A DNA stretch of 64,000 bases from contig NZ_LWHQ01000036.1 in the NCBI RefSeq assembly GCF_001653715.1, positions 21,268 to 85,267 of the forward strand, written 5' to 3'. The notes under the pieces are model-generated. The model searched no databases, was not told where the DNA came from, and was given only the letters and a program-made list of their open reading frames with translations. The stretch comes from Methylobacterium platani. GTDB taxonomy: Bacteria; Pseudomonadota; Alphaproteobacteria; Rhizobiales; Beijerinckiaceae. Both the position numbers and the translations under genes were made by a program. This document shows positions 1 through 8,548 of the stretch, one piece after another (position 1 is the first letter of the stretch; each line of letters opens with the position of its first letter).

Positions 1-704
1 ACCGGATCATGGAGGCGACGCAGCGCATCCAGGGTTTCCGCTCGGTGACGACGCTGACCGTCAGGGCGACCCCGAGCCTGTCGACGAAGTGGCTGCTGCC
101 GCGGCTCTCCGGCTTCATCGCGGCCTACCCGGACATCGAGCTGCGCCTAGACGGCACCAACGAGCCGACGGCGTTCCAGAAGGAGAGCGTCGACGTCGAG
201 ATCCGCCACGGCACCGGCGGCTGGCCCGGCCTCTTTTCCGAGGGGCTGGTCGAGGAGAGCTTTCGCCCCGTCTGCGCCCCGTCCTTCGCCGCCCCCGGCA
301 GCCTCGCGGCGCAGGACCTGCCCGGCCACCTCCTGATCCACTCGGTGAAGTCGCAGGTGCAGTGGGCCTCCTGGTTCGAGCGCGCCGGGGCGGTGCCGGC
401 CGCGCGCTGGCGCCGGCTCCTGTTCGACCGCACCCACATGGCGATCGACGCCGCCGCCGGCGGGCTCGGCATCGCGCTCGAGAGCGACCTGATGCTGTGG
501 GGCGACCTGCGGGCCGGGCGCGTCGCCTGCCCGCTCGCCGCCCCGCCGCGGATCACCCTCGTCACCCAGTGGGTGACGTGCCCGCCCGACCACCTGCGCC
601 AGCGCAAGGTGCGCGCCTTCCTCGACTGGCTCCGCCGCGAGCGCGACGCCTGGACGGCGGAGCGCGACATGCGGAATGCGGAGCAGGCCGCCACGAACCT
701 TTAG
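1..704 (+). CDS. LysR-type transcriptional regulator, 3' part (5' end outside window)
   Basis: The visible part (about 230 residues) is the effector-binding domain of a LysR-type regulator. It opens with the usual first strand of the periplasmic-binding-protein fold (LTVRATPSLSTKWLLPRL), then FIAAYPDIELRL and a C-terminal DWLRRE helix. The reading frame stays open to base 1, and the N-terminal helix-turn-helix of about 60-90 residues is missing, so the gene starts to the left of the window. The sequence style resembles the GcvA/AmpR branch. It reads in the same direction as the acid-sugar genes that follow and could control them, but LysR regulators often act on a divergent neighbour that cannot be seen here. 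Confidence 0.9.
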   Translation, partial: RIMEATQRIQGFRSVTTLTVRATPSLSTKWLLPRLSGFIAAYPDIELRLDGTNEPTAFQKESVDVEIRHGTGGWPGLFSEGLVEESFRPVCAPSFAAPGSLAAQDLPGHLLIHSVKSQVQWASWFERAGAVPAARWRRLLFDRTHMAIDAAAGGLGIALESDLMLWGDLRAGRVACPLAAPPRITLVTQWVTCPPDHLRQRKVRAFLDWLRRERDAWTAERDMRNAEQAATNL

Positions 705-895
705 CCGGGCTTCACGGTCGCCTCGGAAATCTGGATTGTCCTTCACGAAGCCGGCTTCTAGCGTCCGGGCGTCAGATCCCGCCGCGGGTTTCACGCCCCC
801 GGCCGGGATCGTGCCGAGACCGGCCCCAACCTTCCCTTGAGGAAGGCGCGGCGAAAGACCGGTCGGCCCAAGAAGACGATCGACGGAGGAAACCG

Positions 896-2257
896 ATGAA
901 CCTCTCCACCCTGCTCCTCGCCCGCGCCTCGGCCGGGCGGCCGGTCCGCGTCGGGCTGATCGGCGCCGGCAAGTTCGGCTCGATGGTGCTGGCCCAGGCC
1001 CAGCGCATCGCGGGGATGCACGTCGTCGCCGTCGCCGACCTCGATGTCGGCCGCGCCCGCGCCTCGCTCGCCCGCGTCGGCTGGCCGGAGGAGCGCTATG
1101 CGGCGACCTCGCCCGGCGACGCGGTCAGGACCGGCCGCACCTGCGTCACCGACGATGCCGGGGCGCTCGCCGCCTGCGACGAGATCGAGTGCATCATCGA
1201 GGCGACCGGCCACCCGATCGCCGGCATCCGCCACGCCATCCAGGCGATCGATGCCGGCAAGCACGTCGTGATGGTCAACGTCGAGGCCGACGTGCTGTGC
1301 GGCCCGCTGCTCGCCGAGCGGGCGCGCCGGCGCGGCGTCGTCTACTCGATGGCCTATGGCGACCAGCCGGCGATCATCTGCGAGCTGGTCGACTGGGCCC
1401 GCTCCTGCGGCTTCGAGCTGACCTCGGCCGGCAAGGGCATGAACTTCGAACCGCGCTACCGCTACTCGACGCCCGACACCGTCTGGGGCTTCTTCGGCTG
1501 GTCCGAGGAGGAGGTGAGGAAGGGCGACTTCAACCCGAAAATGTACAACTCGTTCACCGACGGCACCAAGGCGGCGATCGAGATGGCGGCGGTGGCCAAC
1601 GGCACCGGGCTCGACTGCCCCGACGACGGCCTCGCCTTCCCGCCGACCGGCCTGCACGACCTCGCCCGGGTCTTCCGCCCGGTCGCCGACGGCGGCCGGC
1701 TGGCCCGCTCGGGCCTCGTCGACATCGCGGCGAGCCAGGAGCCCGACGGGCGCGAGGTGTTCAACAACATCCGCTACGGCGTCTTCGTCACCTTCAAGGC
1801 GACGAGCGAGTACACGAAGGCCTGCTTCAAGCAGTACGGCCTGCTCACCGACCCGTCCGGCTGGTACGGCTCGATGTGGCGCCCCTTCCACATGATCGGG
1901 CTCGAGACCAGCGTCAGCGTGCTCTCGGCGGTGCTGCGGGGCGAGCCGACCGGCTGCTCGAAGGAGTTCCGCGGCGACGCCGTCGCGACCGCCAAGCGCG
2001 ACCTCAAGCCCGGCGAGATGCTCGACGGCGAGGGCGGCTACGCGGTGTGGGCCAACGCGATTCCGGCCTCGAGGAGCCTCGCCCTCAACGCCCTGCCGAT
2101 CGGGCTCGCCCACAACGTCAAGCTCAAGCGCCCGGTCGCCCGCGACACGATCGTCAGCGTCGACGACGTCGAGCTCGTCAACGACCTCGACGTCGTCGCC
2201 CTGCGCCGCCGGATGGAGGACGAGACCCGGCAGGCGGCGCCGCAGCAGGCGGCCTGA
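896..2257 (+). CDS. NAD(P)-dependent homoserine-dehydrogenase-like oxidoreductase with C-terminal SAF domain
   Basis: A 453-residue protein. Residues about 17-50 form a Rossmann fold with the dinucleotide motif GLIGAGKFGS, and residues 130-330 form the oxidoreductase domain. The tail (about 350-440), with RDLKPGEMLDGEGGYAVWAN, is a SAF-type domain. This is the COG4091 architecture, often named predicted homoserine dehydrogenase or, wrongly, a flagellar FlgA-like protein. The ATG at 896 is preceded at good spacing by GGAGGA; longer readings upstream lack protein character. Family members occur in sugar-acid gene sets, and here it lies directly upstream of a RuBisCO-like protein and a DUF1537 kinase. 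An oxidation or isomerisation of a branched or four-carbon sugar acid is therefore inferred. The substrate is unknown, and true homoserine biosynthesis is unlikely. Confidence 0.82.
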   Translation: MNLSTLLLARASAGRPVRVGLIGAGKFGSMVLAQAQRIAGMHVVAVADLDVGRARASLARVGWPEERYAATSPGDAVRTGRTCVTDDAGALAACDEIECIIEATGHPIAGIRHAIQAIDAGKHVVMVNVEADVLCGPLLAERARRRGVVYSMAYGDQPAIICELVDWARSCGFELTSAGKGMNFEPRYRYSTPDTVWGFFGWSEEEVRKGDFNPKMYNSFTDGTKAAIEMAAVANGTGLDCPDDGLAFPPTGLHDLARVFRPVADGGRLARSGLVDIAASQEPDGREVFNNIRYGVFVTFKATSEYTKACFKQYGLLTDPSGWYGSMWRPFHMIGLETSVSVLSAVLRGEPTGCSKEFRGDAVATAKRDLKPGEMLDGEGGYAVWANAIPASRSLALNALPIGLAHNVKLKRPVARDTIVSVDDVELVNDLDVVALRRRMEDETRQAAPQQAA

Positions 2258-2313
2258 GGCGCGCGGCGCCGCTCGTCGGCGCCGCGTCACACGTCCCCGA
2301 GTCGAGGTCGTCC

Positions 2314-2619
2314 ATGCCGTCCGCCCGCCCCTTCGTGGTCATCGCCGAGTTCCGGGTGAAGCCCGGCTCCCTCGACGCCTTCCTGGCGCTCGCCCACGAC
2401 GACGCCCGCGCCTCGGTCGCCGACGAGCCGGGCTGCCGCGCCTTCGACGTCGCGGTGAGCGAGAGCGACCCGCTCACGGTGCTGTTCTACGAGGTCTACG
2501 ACGACCGCGCCGCCTTCGACGCCCATCTCGCCACCCCGCACCTCGCCCGCTTCCGGGCCGGCTTCCCGGCCCTGATCGAGGCGGAGCGCCCGGTGCGCTT
2601 CCTCGCCCGGACGTCGTAG
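2314..2619 (+). CDS. antibiotic biosynthesis monooxygenase (ABM) domain protein
   Basis: A 101-residue, single-domain ferredoxin-like alpha/beta protein of the ABM/YgiN type. It shows FVVIAEFRVKPGSLDAF, the EPGCRAFDV strand, FYEVYDDRAAFDAHL and HLARF. Such small dimers act as cofactor-free quinol monooxygenases, but also as isomerases or unassigned partners in sugar gene sets (the LsrG and rhamnose mutarotase folds are related). It sits 56 bp after the SAF oxidoreductase and before the RuBisCO-like gene in the same direction, so it is probably part of that transcript. The substrate cannot be told from the sequence. Confidence 0.8.
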   Translation: MPSARPFVVIAEFRVKPGSLDAFLALAHDDARASVADEPGCRAFDVAVSESDPLTVLFYEVYDDRAAFDAHLATPHLARFRAGFPALIEAERPVRFLARTS

Positions 2620-2780
2620 CGCGGCGCATCCGGCGTGAGGAACGCTGTCCCCTTCGGCGAAAAATGCCCTACCTTGCCGGGACGACCGGCCCGCGACGAG
2701 CGCCGGCACGCCGGGAGCCCGACGGCGAGCGGGCCTCGCGGACCTTGAGGGGGAGACGCCGCCATGCAGGTCGCCGGACG

Positions 2781-4043
2781 ATGATGCCGCCTCCGATCCG
2801 GATCGAGGCGGATTACCTCCTCGAGACCGCGAGCGATCCCCGCCGGGTGGCGGAGACGATGGCCGGCGAGCAGTCGAGCGGCACCTTCGTGCCGGTGCCG
2901 GGCGAGACGCCGGAGCTCAAGGCCCGCTCGGCCGCCCGGGTCGAGCGCCTCGAGATCCTCGACGCGCCGGTCGCCGTCCCGTCGCTGCCGACCACCGCGG
3001 CGGTCGATCCCCAAAAGCTGCGCCGCGCCCGCGTCACCCTGTCGTGGCCGATCGAGAATCTCGGCCCCTCGCTGCCGAACCTGCTCGCGACCGTGGCCGG
3101 CAACCTGTTCGAGCTGCGCCCTATCACCGGCCTGCGCCTCCTCGACATCCGCCTGCCGCAGGCCTTCGCCGACGCCTATGCCGGCCCGCGCTTCGGGATC
3201 GAGGGCACCCGCCGCCTCGCGGGCGTCGAGGGGCGGCCGATCATCGGCACGATCATCAAGCCGAGCGTCGGCTTCGGCCCCGAGGAGACCGCCGCCCTGG
3301 TGCGAACCCTGTGCGAGGGCGGGATCGACTTCATCAAGGACGACGAGCTGCAGGCCGACGGGCCGCATTGCCCGTTCGACGACCGCGCCCGCGCGGTGAT
3401 GCGCGTCGTCAACGACCATGCCGAGCGCACCGGCAAGACGGTGATGGTCGCCTTCAACCTCACCGGCGAGATCGACCAGATGCGCCGGCGCCACGACCTC
3501 GTGCGCGACCTCGGCGGCACCTGCGTGATGGCGAGCCTCAACTCGGTCGGCCTCGTCGGGATGATCGAGCTCGCCCGGATGAGCGAATTGCCGATCCACG
3601 CCCACCGCAACGGCTGGGGCTATCTCACCCGCCACCCGCTGCTCGGCTGGTCCTACGTCGCCTGGCAGAAGGTCTGGCGGCTCGCCGGCGCCGACCACAT
3701 GCACGTCAACGGCCTCGACAACAAGTTCTTCGAGGACGACGACAGCGTCGTCGCCTCGGCGCGCACCTGCCTCACCCCGCTGTTTCCCGACAAGCCGTGC
3801 CTCGCCATGCCGGTCTTCTCCTCCGGCCAGACCGTGCGGCAGGCGCCAGGCACCTTCGCGGCGCTCGGGTCGACCGACCTCATCGTCACGGCCGGCGGCG
3901 GCATCGTCGCCCATCCGGGCGGGCCGGGGGAGGGCGTGGCGGCGCTCCGCCAGGCCTGGGAGGCGGCGGTGGCCGGCATCCCGCTGCCCGAGCACGCGCG
4001 TCGCCACCCGGCACTCGCCCAGGCGCTCGAGGGCGCGGCGTGA
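2781..4043 (+). CDS. oiaX: RuBisCO-like protein, probable 3-oxoisoapionate-4-phosphate decarboxylase
   Basis: A 420-residue form IV RuBisCO-like protein with an N-terminal alpha/beta domain (about 1-130) and a TIM barrel. The barrel keeps the substrate-side Lys160 in GTIIKPSVGF, the carbamylatable Lys186 with metal ligands Asp188 and Glu189 in GGIDFIKDDE, and the IHAHRNG motif at 272-278. No small subunit or phosphoribulokinase is nearby, so CO2 fixation is not its job. In the published D-apionate pathways, a RuBisCO-like protein encoded next to a DUF1537 kinase decarboxylates 3-oxoisoapionate-4-phosphate to L-erythrulose-1-phosphate (OiaX). That pairing is reproduced here with a 4-nt overlap. 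The start at 2781 is chosen because the family N-terminus begins at PPIRIEADYLLET; an ATG at 2784 is equally possible. The enzyme assignment rests on context. Confidence 0.8.
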   Translation: MMPPPIRIEADYLLETASDPRRVAETMAGEQSSGTFVPVPGETPELKARSAARVERLEILDAPVAVPSLPTTAAVDPQKLRRARVTLSWPIENLGPSLPNLLATVAGNLFELRPITGLRLLDIRLPQAFADAYAGPRFGIEGTRRLAGVEGRPIIGTIIKPSVGFGPEETAALVRTLCEGGIDFIKDDELQADGPHCPFDDRARAVMRVVNDHAERTGKTVMVAFNLTGEIDQMRRRHDLVRDLGGTCVMASLNSVGLVGMIELARMSELPIHAHRNGWGYLTRHPLLGWSYVAWQKVWRLAGADHMHVNGLDNKFFEDDDSVVASARTCLTPLFPDKPCLAMPVFSSGQTVRQAPGTFAALGSTDLIVTAGGGIVAHPGGPGEGVAALRQAWEAAVAGIPLPEHARRHPALAQALEGAA

Positions 4044-5416
4044 TCCCCCGGCCGCTCCCGGACGGTCCCCTCGTCGCCTTCTACGGCGACGACTTCACCG
4101 GCTCGTCGGCGGCGATGGAAGTCCTAGCCTTCGCCGGGCTCGAGACGGTGCTGTTCCTCGCAAGCCCCGGCCCGGCGCGCTTCGCCGCCTTCGCGGGCGC
4201 CCGCGCCGTCGGCATCGCCGGGGTGGCGCGTTCGCAGCCGCCCGCCTGGATGGACCGGGAGCTGCCCGGGTCCTTCCGGCTCCTCGCCTCGCTCGGCGCG
4301 CGGATCGCGCATTACAAGGTCTGCTCGACCTTCGATTCGGCACCGCAGGTCGGCTCGATCGGCCGGGCGGTCGAGATCGGGCGCGGGATCTTTCCCGGCG
4401 ACTGGACCCCGATGGTCGTCGCCGATCCCGGGATGGGGCGCTACCAGAGCTTCGGCCACCTGTTCGCGGTGGCCGACGGCACCGGCCACCGCCTCGACCG
4501 CCACCCGACCATGGCCCGCCACCCGGTCACGCCGATGGACGAGGCCGACCTCGCCCGCCACCTCGCCCGCCAGACCGCCCTGCCGGTCGGCCTCGTCGAC
4601 TTCGTGGCGATGAAGCGGGGAGAGGGGGATGCGGCCCTCGACCGCGCGCGCGCGCAGGGCGGGGCCATCGTCTCCCTCGACGTGCTCGATGCCGAGACCC
4701 TGGCCGAGGCCGGGCGCCTGATCTGGGAGCGGGGCGGGCGCCACGTCTTCGCCGTCGGCTCGCAGGGGGTCGAGGCCGCCCTCGTCGCCCATTGGCGCCG
4801 GGCCGGCCTCCTGCCCGCCGAGCCGCCCGCCGCCCGGCCCGGCCCGGTCTCCCGGATCGCGGTCGTGTCCGGGTCGGTCTCGCCGGCCACCGCCGGCCAG
4901 ATCGCCCACGCCCTCGACCGCGGCTTTGCCGGCATCCGCCTCGATGCGAGGCGGGTCGTCGACGACGCGGCCTGGGAGCGGGAGATCGGGCGCGCCGTCG
5001 CCGAGGCCCGCGCCGCGCTGGCCGAGGGCCGCGATCCCCTGGTCTACAGCGCCGCGGGTCCCGACGACCCGGCCGTCGCCGCCCTGCGCGCGGCCGTGGG
5101 TGCCGCCGGGCTCGATCCGGTCATAGCGAGCGAGCGGCTCGGGGCCGGGCTCGGCCGGGCGCTGCGGGAGATCGTCCTGTCGACGGGCCTGACCCGGGCG
5201 GTGATCGCCGGCGGCGACACGTCGGGCCACGCCGCGATGCAGCTCGGCGTCGATGCGCTGAGCGCGCTCGGCCCCCTCGATCCGGGCTCGCCGCTCTGCC
5301 GCGCCCACGGCCCCGACACGCCGCTCGACGGGCTCGAGCTGGCGCTGAAGGGCGGCCAGGTCGGCCGGCCGGATTTCTTCTCGGCGGTCAAGGCCGGCGG
5401 CCGCGCCCCTTCGTGA
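4040..5416 (+). CDS. oiaK: DUF1537 four-carbon/branched acid-sugar kinase, probable 3-oxoisoapionate kinase
   Basis: A 458-residue ATP-dependent acid-sugar kinase of the DUF1537 family. The N-terminal substrate domain begins with VAFYGDDFTGSSAAME, and the C-terminal nucleotide-binding domain carries VSGSVSPATAGQI and the glycine-rich GGDTSG loop at 391-396, followed by LALKGGQVG. The GTG start overlaps the stop of the RuBisCO-like gene (GTGA), so the two are translationally coupled. Family members phosphorylate D- or L-threonate, erythronate, 3-oxotetronates and 3-oxoisoapionate. The coupling to a RuBisCO-like decarboxylase rather than to an OtnC-type aldolase favours 3-oxoisoapionate. Substrate choice is inferred from the neighbour, not from residues. 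Confidence 0.85.
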   Translation: MIPRPLPDGPLVAFYGDDFTGSSAAMEVLAFAGLETVLFLASPGPARFAAFAGARAVGIAGVARSQPPAWMDRELPGSFRLLASLGARIAHYKVCSTFDSAPQVGSIGRAVEIGRGIFPGDWTPMVVADPGMGRYQSFGHLFAVADGTGHRLDRHPTMARHPVTPMDEADLARHLARQTALPVGLVDFVAMKRGEGDAALDRARAQGGAIVSLDVLDAETLAEAGRLIWERGGRHVFAVGSQGVEAALVAHWRRAGLLPAEPPAARPGPVSRIAVVSGSVSPATAGQIAHALDRGFAGIRLDARRVVDDAAWEREIGRAVAEARAALAEGRDPLVYSAAGPDDPAVAALRAAVGAAGLDPVIASERLGAGLGRALREIVLSTGLTRAVIAGGDTSGHAAMQLGVDALSALGPLDPGSPLCRAHGPDTPLDGLELALKGGQVGRPDFFSAVKAGGRAPS

Positions 5417-5429
5417 GGAGACGGATACC

Positions 5430-6206
5430 ATGCAGAGGCCGGCCGGCGACAGGCTCACGGGCAGGATCGCCCTCGTGACGGGGGCGGCGCGGGGCATCGG
5501 CCACGCCGTCGCCGCCGCCTTCGTGCGCGAGGGCGCGCGGGTCGTCGTCGCCGACGTGAACGGGGCGGGCGCCGAGGCCGCCGCCGCCGGGCTCGGGGAC
5601 ACCGCGATGCCGGTCGCCGTCGACGTCGCCGACGAGGCGTCCGTCGCCGCCATGATGGCGGCGATCCTGTCCGCCCACGGCCGCGTCGACATCCTCGTCA
5701 ACAATGCGGGGATCGGCGCCGCCACGCCGTTCCTCGAGACCAGCCTCGCCGAGTGGAACCGGATCCTCGGCGTCAACCTCACCGGCGCGTTCATGGTGGC
5801 GCAGGCCTGCGCCCGCGAGATGGTGCGCACCGGCGGCGGCAAGATCGTCAACATCGCCTCGCTGTCGGGCCAGCGCGGCGGCAACGGCCGGGCGGCCTAC
5901 GGCTCGGCCAAGGCCGGGCTCGAGCTGCTGACCAAGGTGATGGCGGTCGAGCTCGCCCACCACGACATCAACGTCAACAACATCGCCCCCGGCGCGATCG
6001 AGACCGAGATCGCCAAGGCGATGCACGACCGGGCGACCCGCGAGGCCTACGCCGCCCGCATCCCGATGACCCGCTACGGCACCCCGGAGGAGATCGCCGA
6101 CGCGGCGGTCTTCCTGTGCTCGGACGAGGCCCGCTACATCCACGGCCACACCCTCAACGTCGACGGGGGCTTTCGCGAGGCCGGGCTGATGTTCAAGCCC
6201 GGTTGA
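5430..6206 (+). CDS. SDR family NAD(P)-dependent oxidoreductase
   Basis: A classical short-chain dehydrogenase of 258 residues. It has the cofactor motif TGAARGIG (about 17-24), NNAGIG, the catalytic Ser in NIASLSGQRGG, the YGSAK Tyr/Lys pair and a C-terminal LNVDGGF. The start lies 13 bp after the kinase stop, with GAGGAG just upstream, so it is the last gene of the RuBisCO-like/kinase transcript. It resembles sugar-alcohol and 3-oxoacyl-type reductases. In this setting it may oxidise the incoming sugar or sugar acid, or reduce a tetrulose product. The exact substrate is not readable from the sequence. Confidence 0.85.
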   Translation: MQRPAGDRLTGRIALVTGAARGIGHAVAAAFVREGARVVVADVNGAGAEAAAAGLGDTAMPVAVDVADEASVAAMMAAILSAHGRVDILVNNAGIGAATPFLETSLAEWNRILGVNLTGAFMVAQACAREMVRTGGGKIVNIASLSGQRGGNGRAAYGSAKAGLELLTKVMAVELAHHDINVNNIAPGAIETEIAKAMHDRATREAYAARIPMTRYGTPEEIADAAVFLCSDEARYIHGHTLNVDGGFREAGLMFKPG

Positions 6207-6284
6207 GGCCGGTATCGGTCACGGTGCGGACAGGCGCGGCCCGGCTCCCTTGCCCGGGTGCGGATCGATCGACATCTGACCGGC

Positions 6285-6665
6285 ATGACCTTGAACGACA
6301 GCAGCCTCGCTCCCTTCCTGGCGCAGTTCTACGCGCGGGTCCGCCGCGACCCGCTCCTCGGCCCGGTCTTCGCGGCGGCGATCCCGGACGCCGCCTGGCC
6401 ACGGCACATGGCGACGGTCGAGGCGTTCTGGTCTTCGGTCTTGTTCAAGACCGGCCGCTACAAGGGCAATCCCTTCGGGACGCATCAGGCCCTCGGCAGC
6501 CTGCAGCCGGCGCATTTCACGCGCTGGCTCGCGCTGTTCGGGGAGACCGCGCAGGCGCATTTTCCTCCCGAGGACGCTCACGCCCTGCAGGAGCGGGCCG
6601 AGCGGATCGGGGCCAGCCTCCAGGCCGGCCTGTTCTTCAGGCCCGACGCTGTCGGGCGGGGCTGA
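6285..6665 (+). CDS. group III truncated haemoglobin
   Basis: A 126-residue single-domain globin of the short 2-on-2 type. FLAQFYARVRRDPLLGPVF marks helices A/B, HMATVEAFWSSVLFKTGRYKGNP covers the CD/E region, and PAHFTRWLALFGETAQAHF carries the proximal-helix histidine. Group III truncated globins bind O2, CO or NO and are mostly linked to detoxification or microaerobic life. An in-frame GTG at 6258 would add nine residues; the ATG at 6285 fits the family length better. It lies 78 bp after the SDR, and its 3' end faces the gamma-glutamyltransferase-like gene with only a 20-bp gap. Confidence 0.82.
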   Translation: MTLNDSSLAPFLAQFYARVRRDPLLGPVFAAAIPDAAWPRHMATVEAFWSSVLFKTGRYKGNPFGTHQALGSLQPAHFTRWLALFGETAQAHFPPEDAHALQERAERIGASLQAGLFFRPDAVGRG

Positions 6666-6685
6666 GCAGGGACCGGCTTTGCCCG

Positions 6686-8278
6686 TCACATCGCGGTCGC
6701 CGCCACCGCGGCCGACCACGGCGAGGCGACGTCGCTGCACCCCGTCGCGCTCCCGCCCTCGAGCCTCACGACGTTCGGGCAGGCGAAGTTGATCGGCAGG
6801 ACGCCGTGCTCCACCACCGCGAGGGGGCCGGCCGCCGCGAGCGCGTCGCGCACCTCCGACGGGAGCCGGGCATCGGCGCTCGTCCCGTCCGGCCCCGAGA
6901 CGTCGATGCGCGGGGCATGGGCCGCGTCCTGCTCCGTCATGCCGAAATCGAGCAGGAAGGCGAGGGTCTGGTACACGCTCGCCAGGATGCGCCGCCCGCC
7001 GGAGGAGCCCGCGGCGATGCGCGGGCCTTCGCCCGAGCGCGGCGTGACGATCACCGGGCACATGTTGCAGAGCGGGCGCGCGCCCGGGGCGATCGGGTTG
7101 GCGCTGCCGGGACGGGGATCGAACCACATCACGCCGTTGTTCATCAGGACGCCGGTCGTCGGCAGCACGACCCGGCTGCCCATCGAGGAGAGCAGCGTCG
7201 TCGTCATCGACACCATCATCCCGTCCCGGTCGACGACGGTGAGGTGCGTCGTGCAGGTCTCGCCCGGCTCTCCTGCGGCCCCCAACCCGTGGAGGCGCCG
7301 CGCATAGGCGTCGCGCATCACCCGCGAGAGCGCCGAGAACCAGGCGGCGCCGGGGCCGCCGGGGGCCCGAGCCACGCCGTCCATGCCGGCGACGACCTCG
7401 GCCAGGGTCGGCGCGGCGGTGAGCCCGCCGGCGGTGTGGACGAGGTGGTCGCCGCGCCAGGCGATCGTCGGCGCATCGCGGATCGCGGCACGGCAGCCGG
7501 CGAGGTCCGCGCCGTCGACGACGCCCCCCAGGGAGGCGATGTCGGCGGCGAGGTCGCGGGCGATCCCGCCCTCGTAGAAGTCGCGCAGTCCGGCCTCCGC
7601 CAGCCGCTCCAGCGTCCCGGGTAGCCGCCCGAGCGGCCGGAAGCCGGGCGTGCCCTGGTAGGGCGGCACCGGCGGCAACCCGTCCGGCAGGTAGATCCGC
7701 GCGCTCTCCTCGTAGAGCCGCAGCACCGCGGCCGAGGAGGCGATCTTGAGCGTCGTGAACCAGTCCAGGGCGAGGCCCCGGCGCGCCAGCGCCAGCGCGG
7801 GCGCCAGGAGCTCCGCCACCGGGCGGCCGGTCCCGAACGTCTCGTGCAGGGTGGCATAGCCCGCCACCGCCGAGGGGATGCAGAACGAGAGCGGCCCGTG
7901 GACGTTGCGGTCGCCCGCGACCTCCGGCCAGGTGAACAGGTCGCGCTTCTCCCGCCCGGTGAGGGGATAGTCCGCGGCCCGGGTGTTGCGGCTCGAGACC
8001 GGTCCGAAATCCACCACCCTGGCGCGGGCCGCGCCGGCCGGCAGCACCAGCGCGAAGCCGATGCCGCCGAGCCCGCTGTTCCAGGGCTCGACCGCCGCGA
8101 GCGCGAAGGCGGTGGCGACGGCCGCGTCGGCGGCATTGCCCCCCGCGGCCAGGATCGCCGCCCCGGCCTCGGCAGCCTCGCGGTTCTGGGCCACGACGAT
8201 CCCGTCCCGGCCCGAGGCGACCGGCTTCGTAACGGTCCAGTTCTGCGTCCGGTAGGGCATGGGGTCGTGGGCCGGCAT
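6686..8278 (-). CDS. gamma-glutamyltransferase family Ntn-hydrolase
   Basis: A 530-residue GGT-family proenzyme. The large-subunit region begins with MPYRTQNWTVTKPVAS and has the AGGNAADAAVATAFALAAVEP motif. The autoprocessing nucleophile is Thr343 in the motif TTHLTVVDRDG. The small subunit follows with GVLMNNGVMWFDP, and a glycine pair sits in AAGSSGGRRI. No signal peptide is visible, unlike secreted glutathione-degrading GGTs, so it probably works in the cytoplasm, as cephalosporin-acylase-like or uncharacterised GGT paralogues do. It is transcribed away from the GntR gene, sharing a 270-bp intergenic region with it. A link to acid-sugar breakdown is not evident. Confidence 0.88.
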   Translation of the reverse strand: MPAHDPMPYRTQNWTVTKPVASGRDGIVVAQNREAAEAGAAILAAGGNAADAAVATAFALAAVEPWNSGLGGIGFALVLPAGAARARVVDFGPVSSRNTRAADYPLTGREKRDLFTWPEVAGDRNVHGPLSFCIPSAVAGYATLHETFGTGRPVAELLAPALALARRGLALDWFTTLKIASSAAVLRLYEESARIYLPDGLPPVPPYQGTPGFRPLGRLPGTLERLAEAGLRDFYEGGIARDLAADIASLGGVVDGADLAGCRAAIRDAPTIAWRGDHLVHTAGGLTAAPTLAEVVAGMDGVARAPGGPGAAWFSALSRVMRDAYARRLHGLGAAGEPGETCTTHLTVVDRDGMMVSMTTTLLSSMGSRVVLPTTGVLMNNGVMWFDPRPGSANPIAPGARPLCNMCPVIVTPRSGEGPRIAAGSSGGRRILASVYQTLAFLLDFGMTEQDAAHAPRIDVSGPDGTSADARLPSEVRDALAAAGPLAVVEHGVLPINFACPNVVRLEGGSATGCSDVASPWSAAVAATAM

Positions 8279-8548
8279 CCTGCGTCCTCCCGGGATTTCG
8301 TCGTTCTGGCATTCTTGGTTCTGGCATTCTTGGCGGCGGAGCATCGCCCGGCGGGGCGCGGGCGACCAACCCGCCCCGGGAATGCCAGACCCGCGACAAC
8401 GCGCCTGACAACATTTAACAAGCTTGCGCTGCCTGGGCGGGACGCGGCATACTTGTCGACAGGTGGGCGGCCGAGGCCGCCGCCCCGGAAGGCCGTCCCC
8501 GCCCGGCCAGTTCCCGCAAGGCCAGTTCCCCCAAGGCCAGGAGAGTCC
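8279..8548. promoter_or_regulatory. divergent promoter region with two different 15-bp tandem repeats
   Basis: Intergenic region between the leftward GGT-like gene and the rightward gntR. Two exact copies of GTTCTGGCATTCTTG stand head to tail at 8303-8332. Next to gntR, GGCCAGTTCCCGCAA (8505-8519) is repeated with one change at 8520-8534, plus six further bases. Between them lie TGACAACATTTAACAAGC (8406-8423) and TTGTCGACAG (8453-8462), AT-rich half-palindromes of the kind FadR/GntR regulators bind. The operator role is inferred. Confidence 0.45.

Noticed and set aside
2781..4043. RuBisCO for carbon fixation
   Set aside because: Form IV sequence, coupled to a sugar-acid kinase, and no small subunit or phosphoribulokinase nearby.
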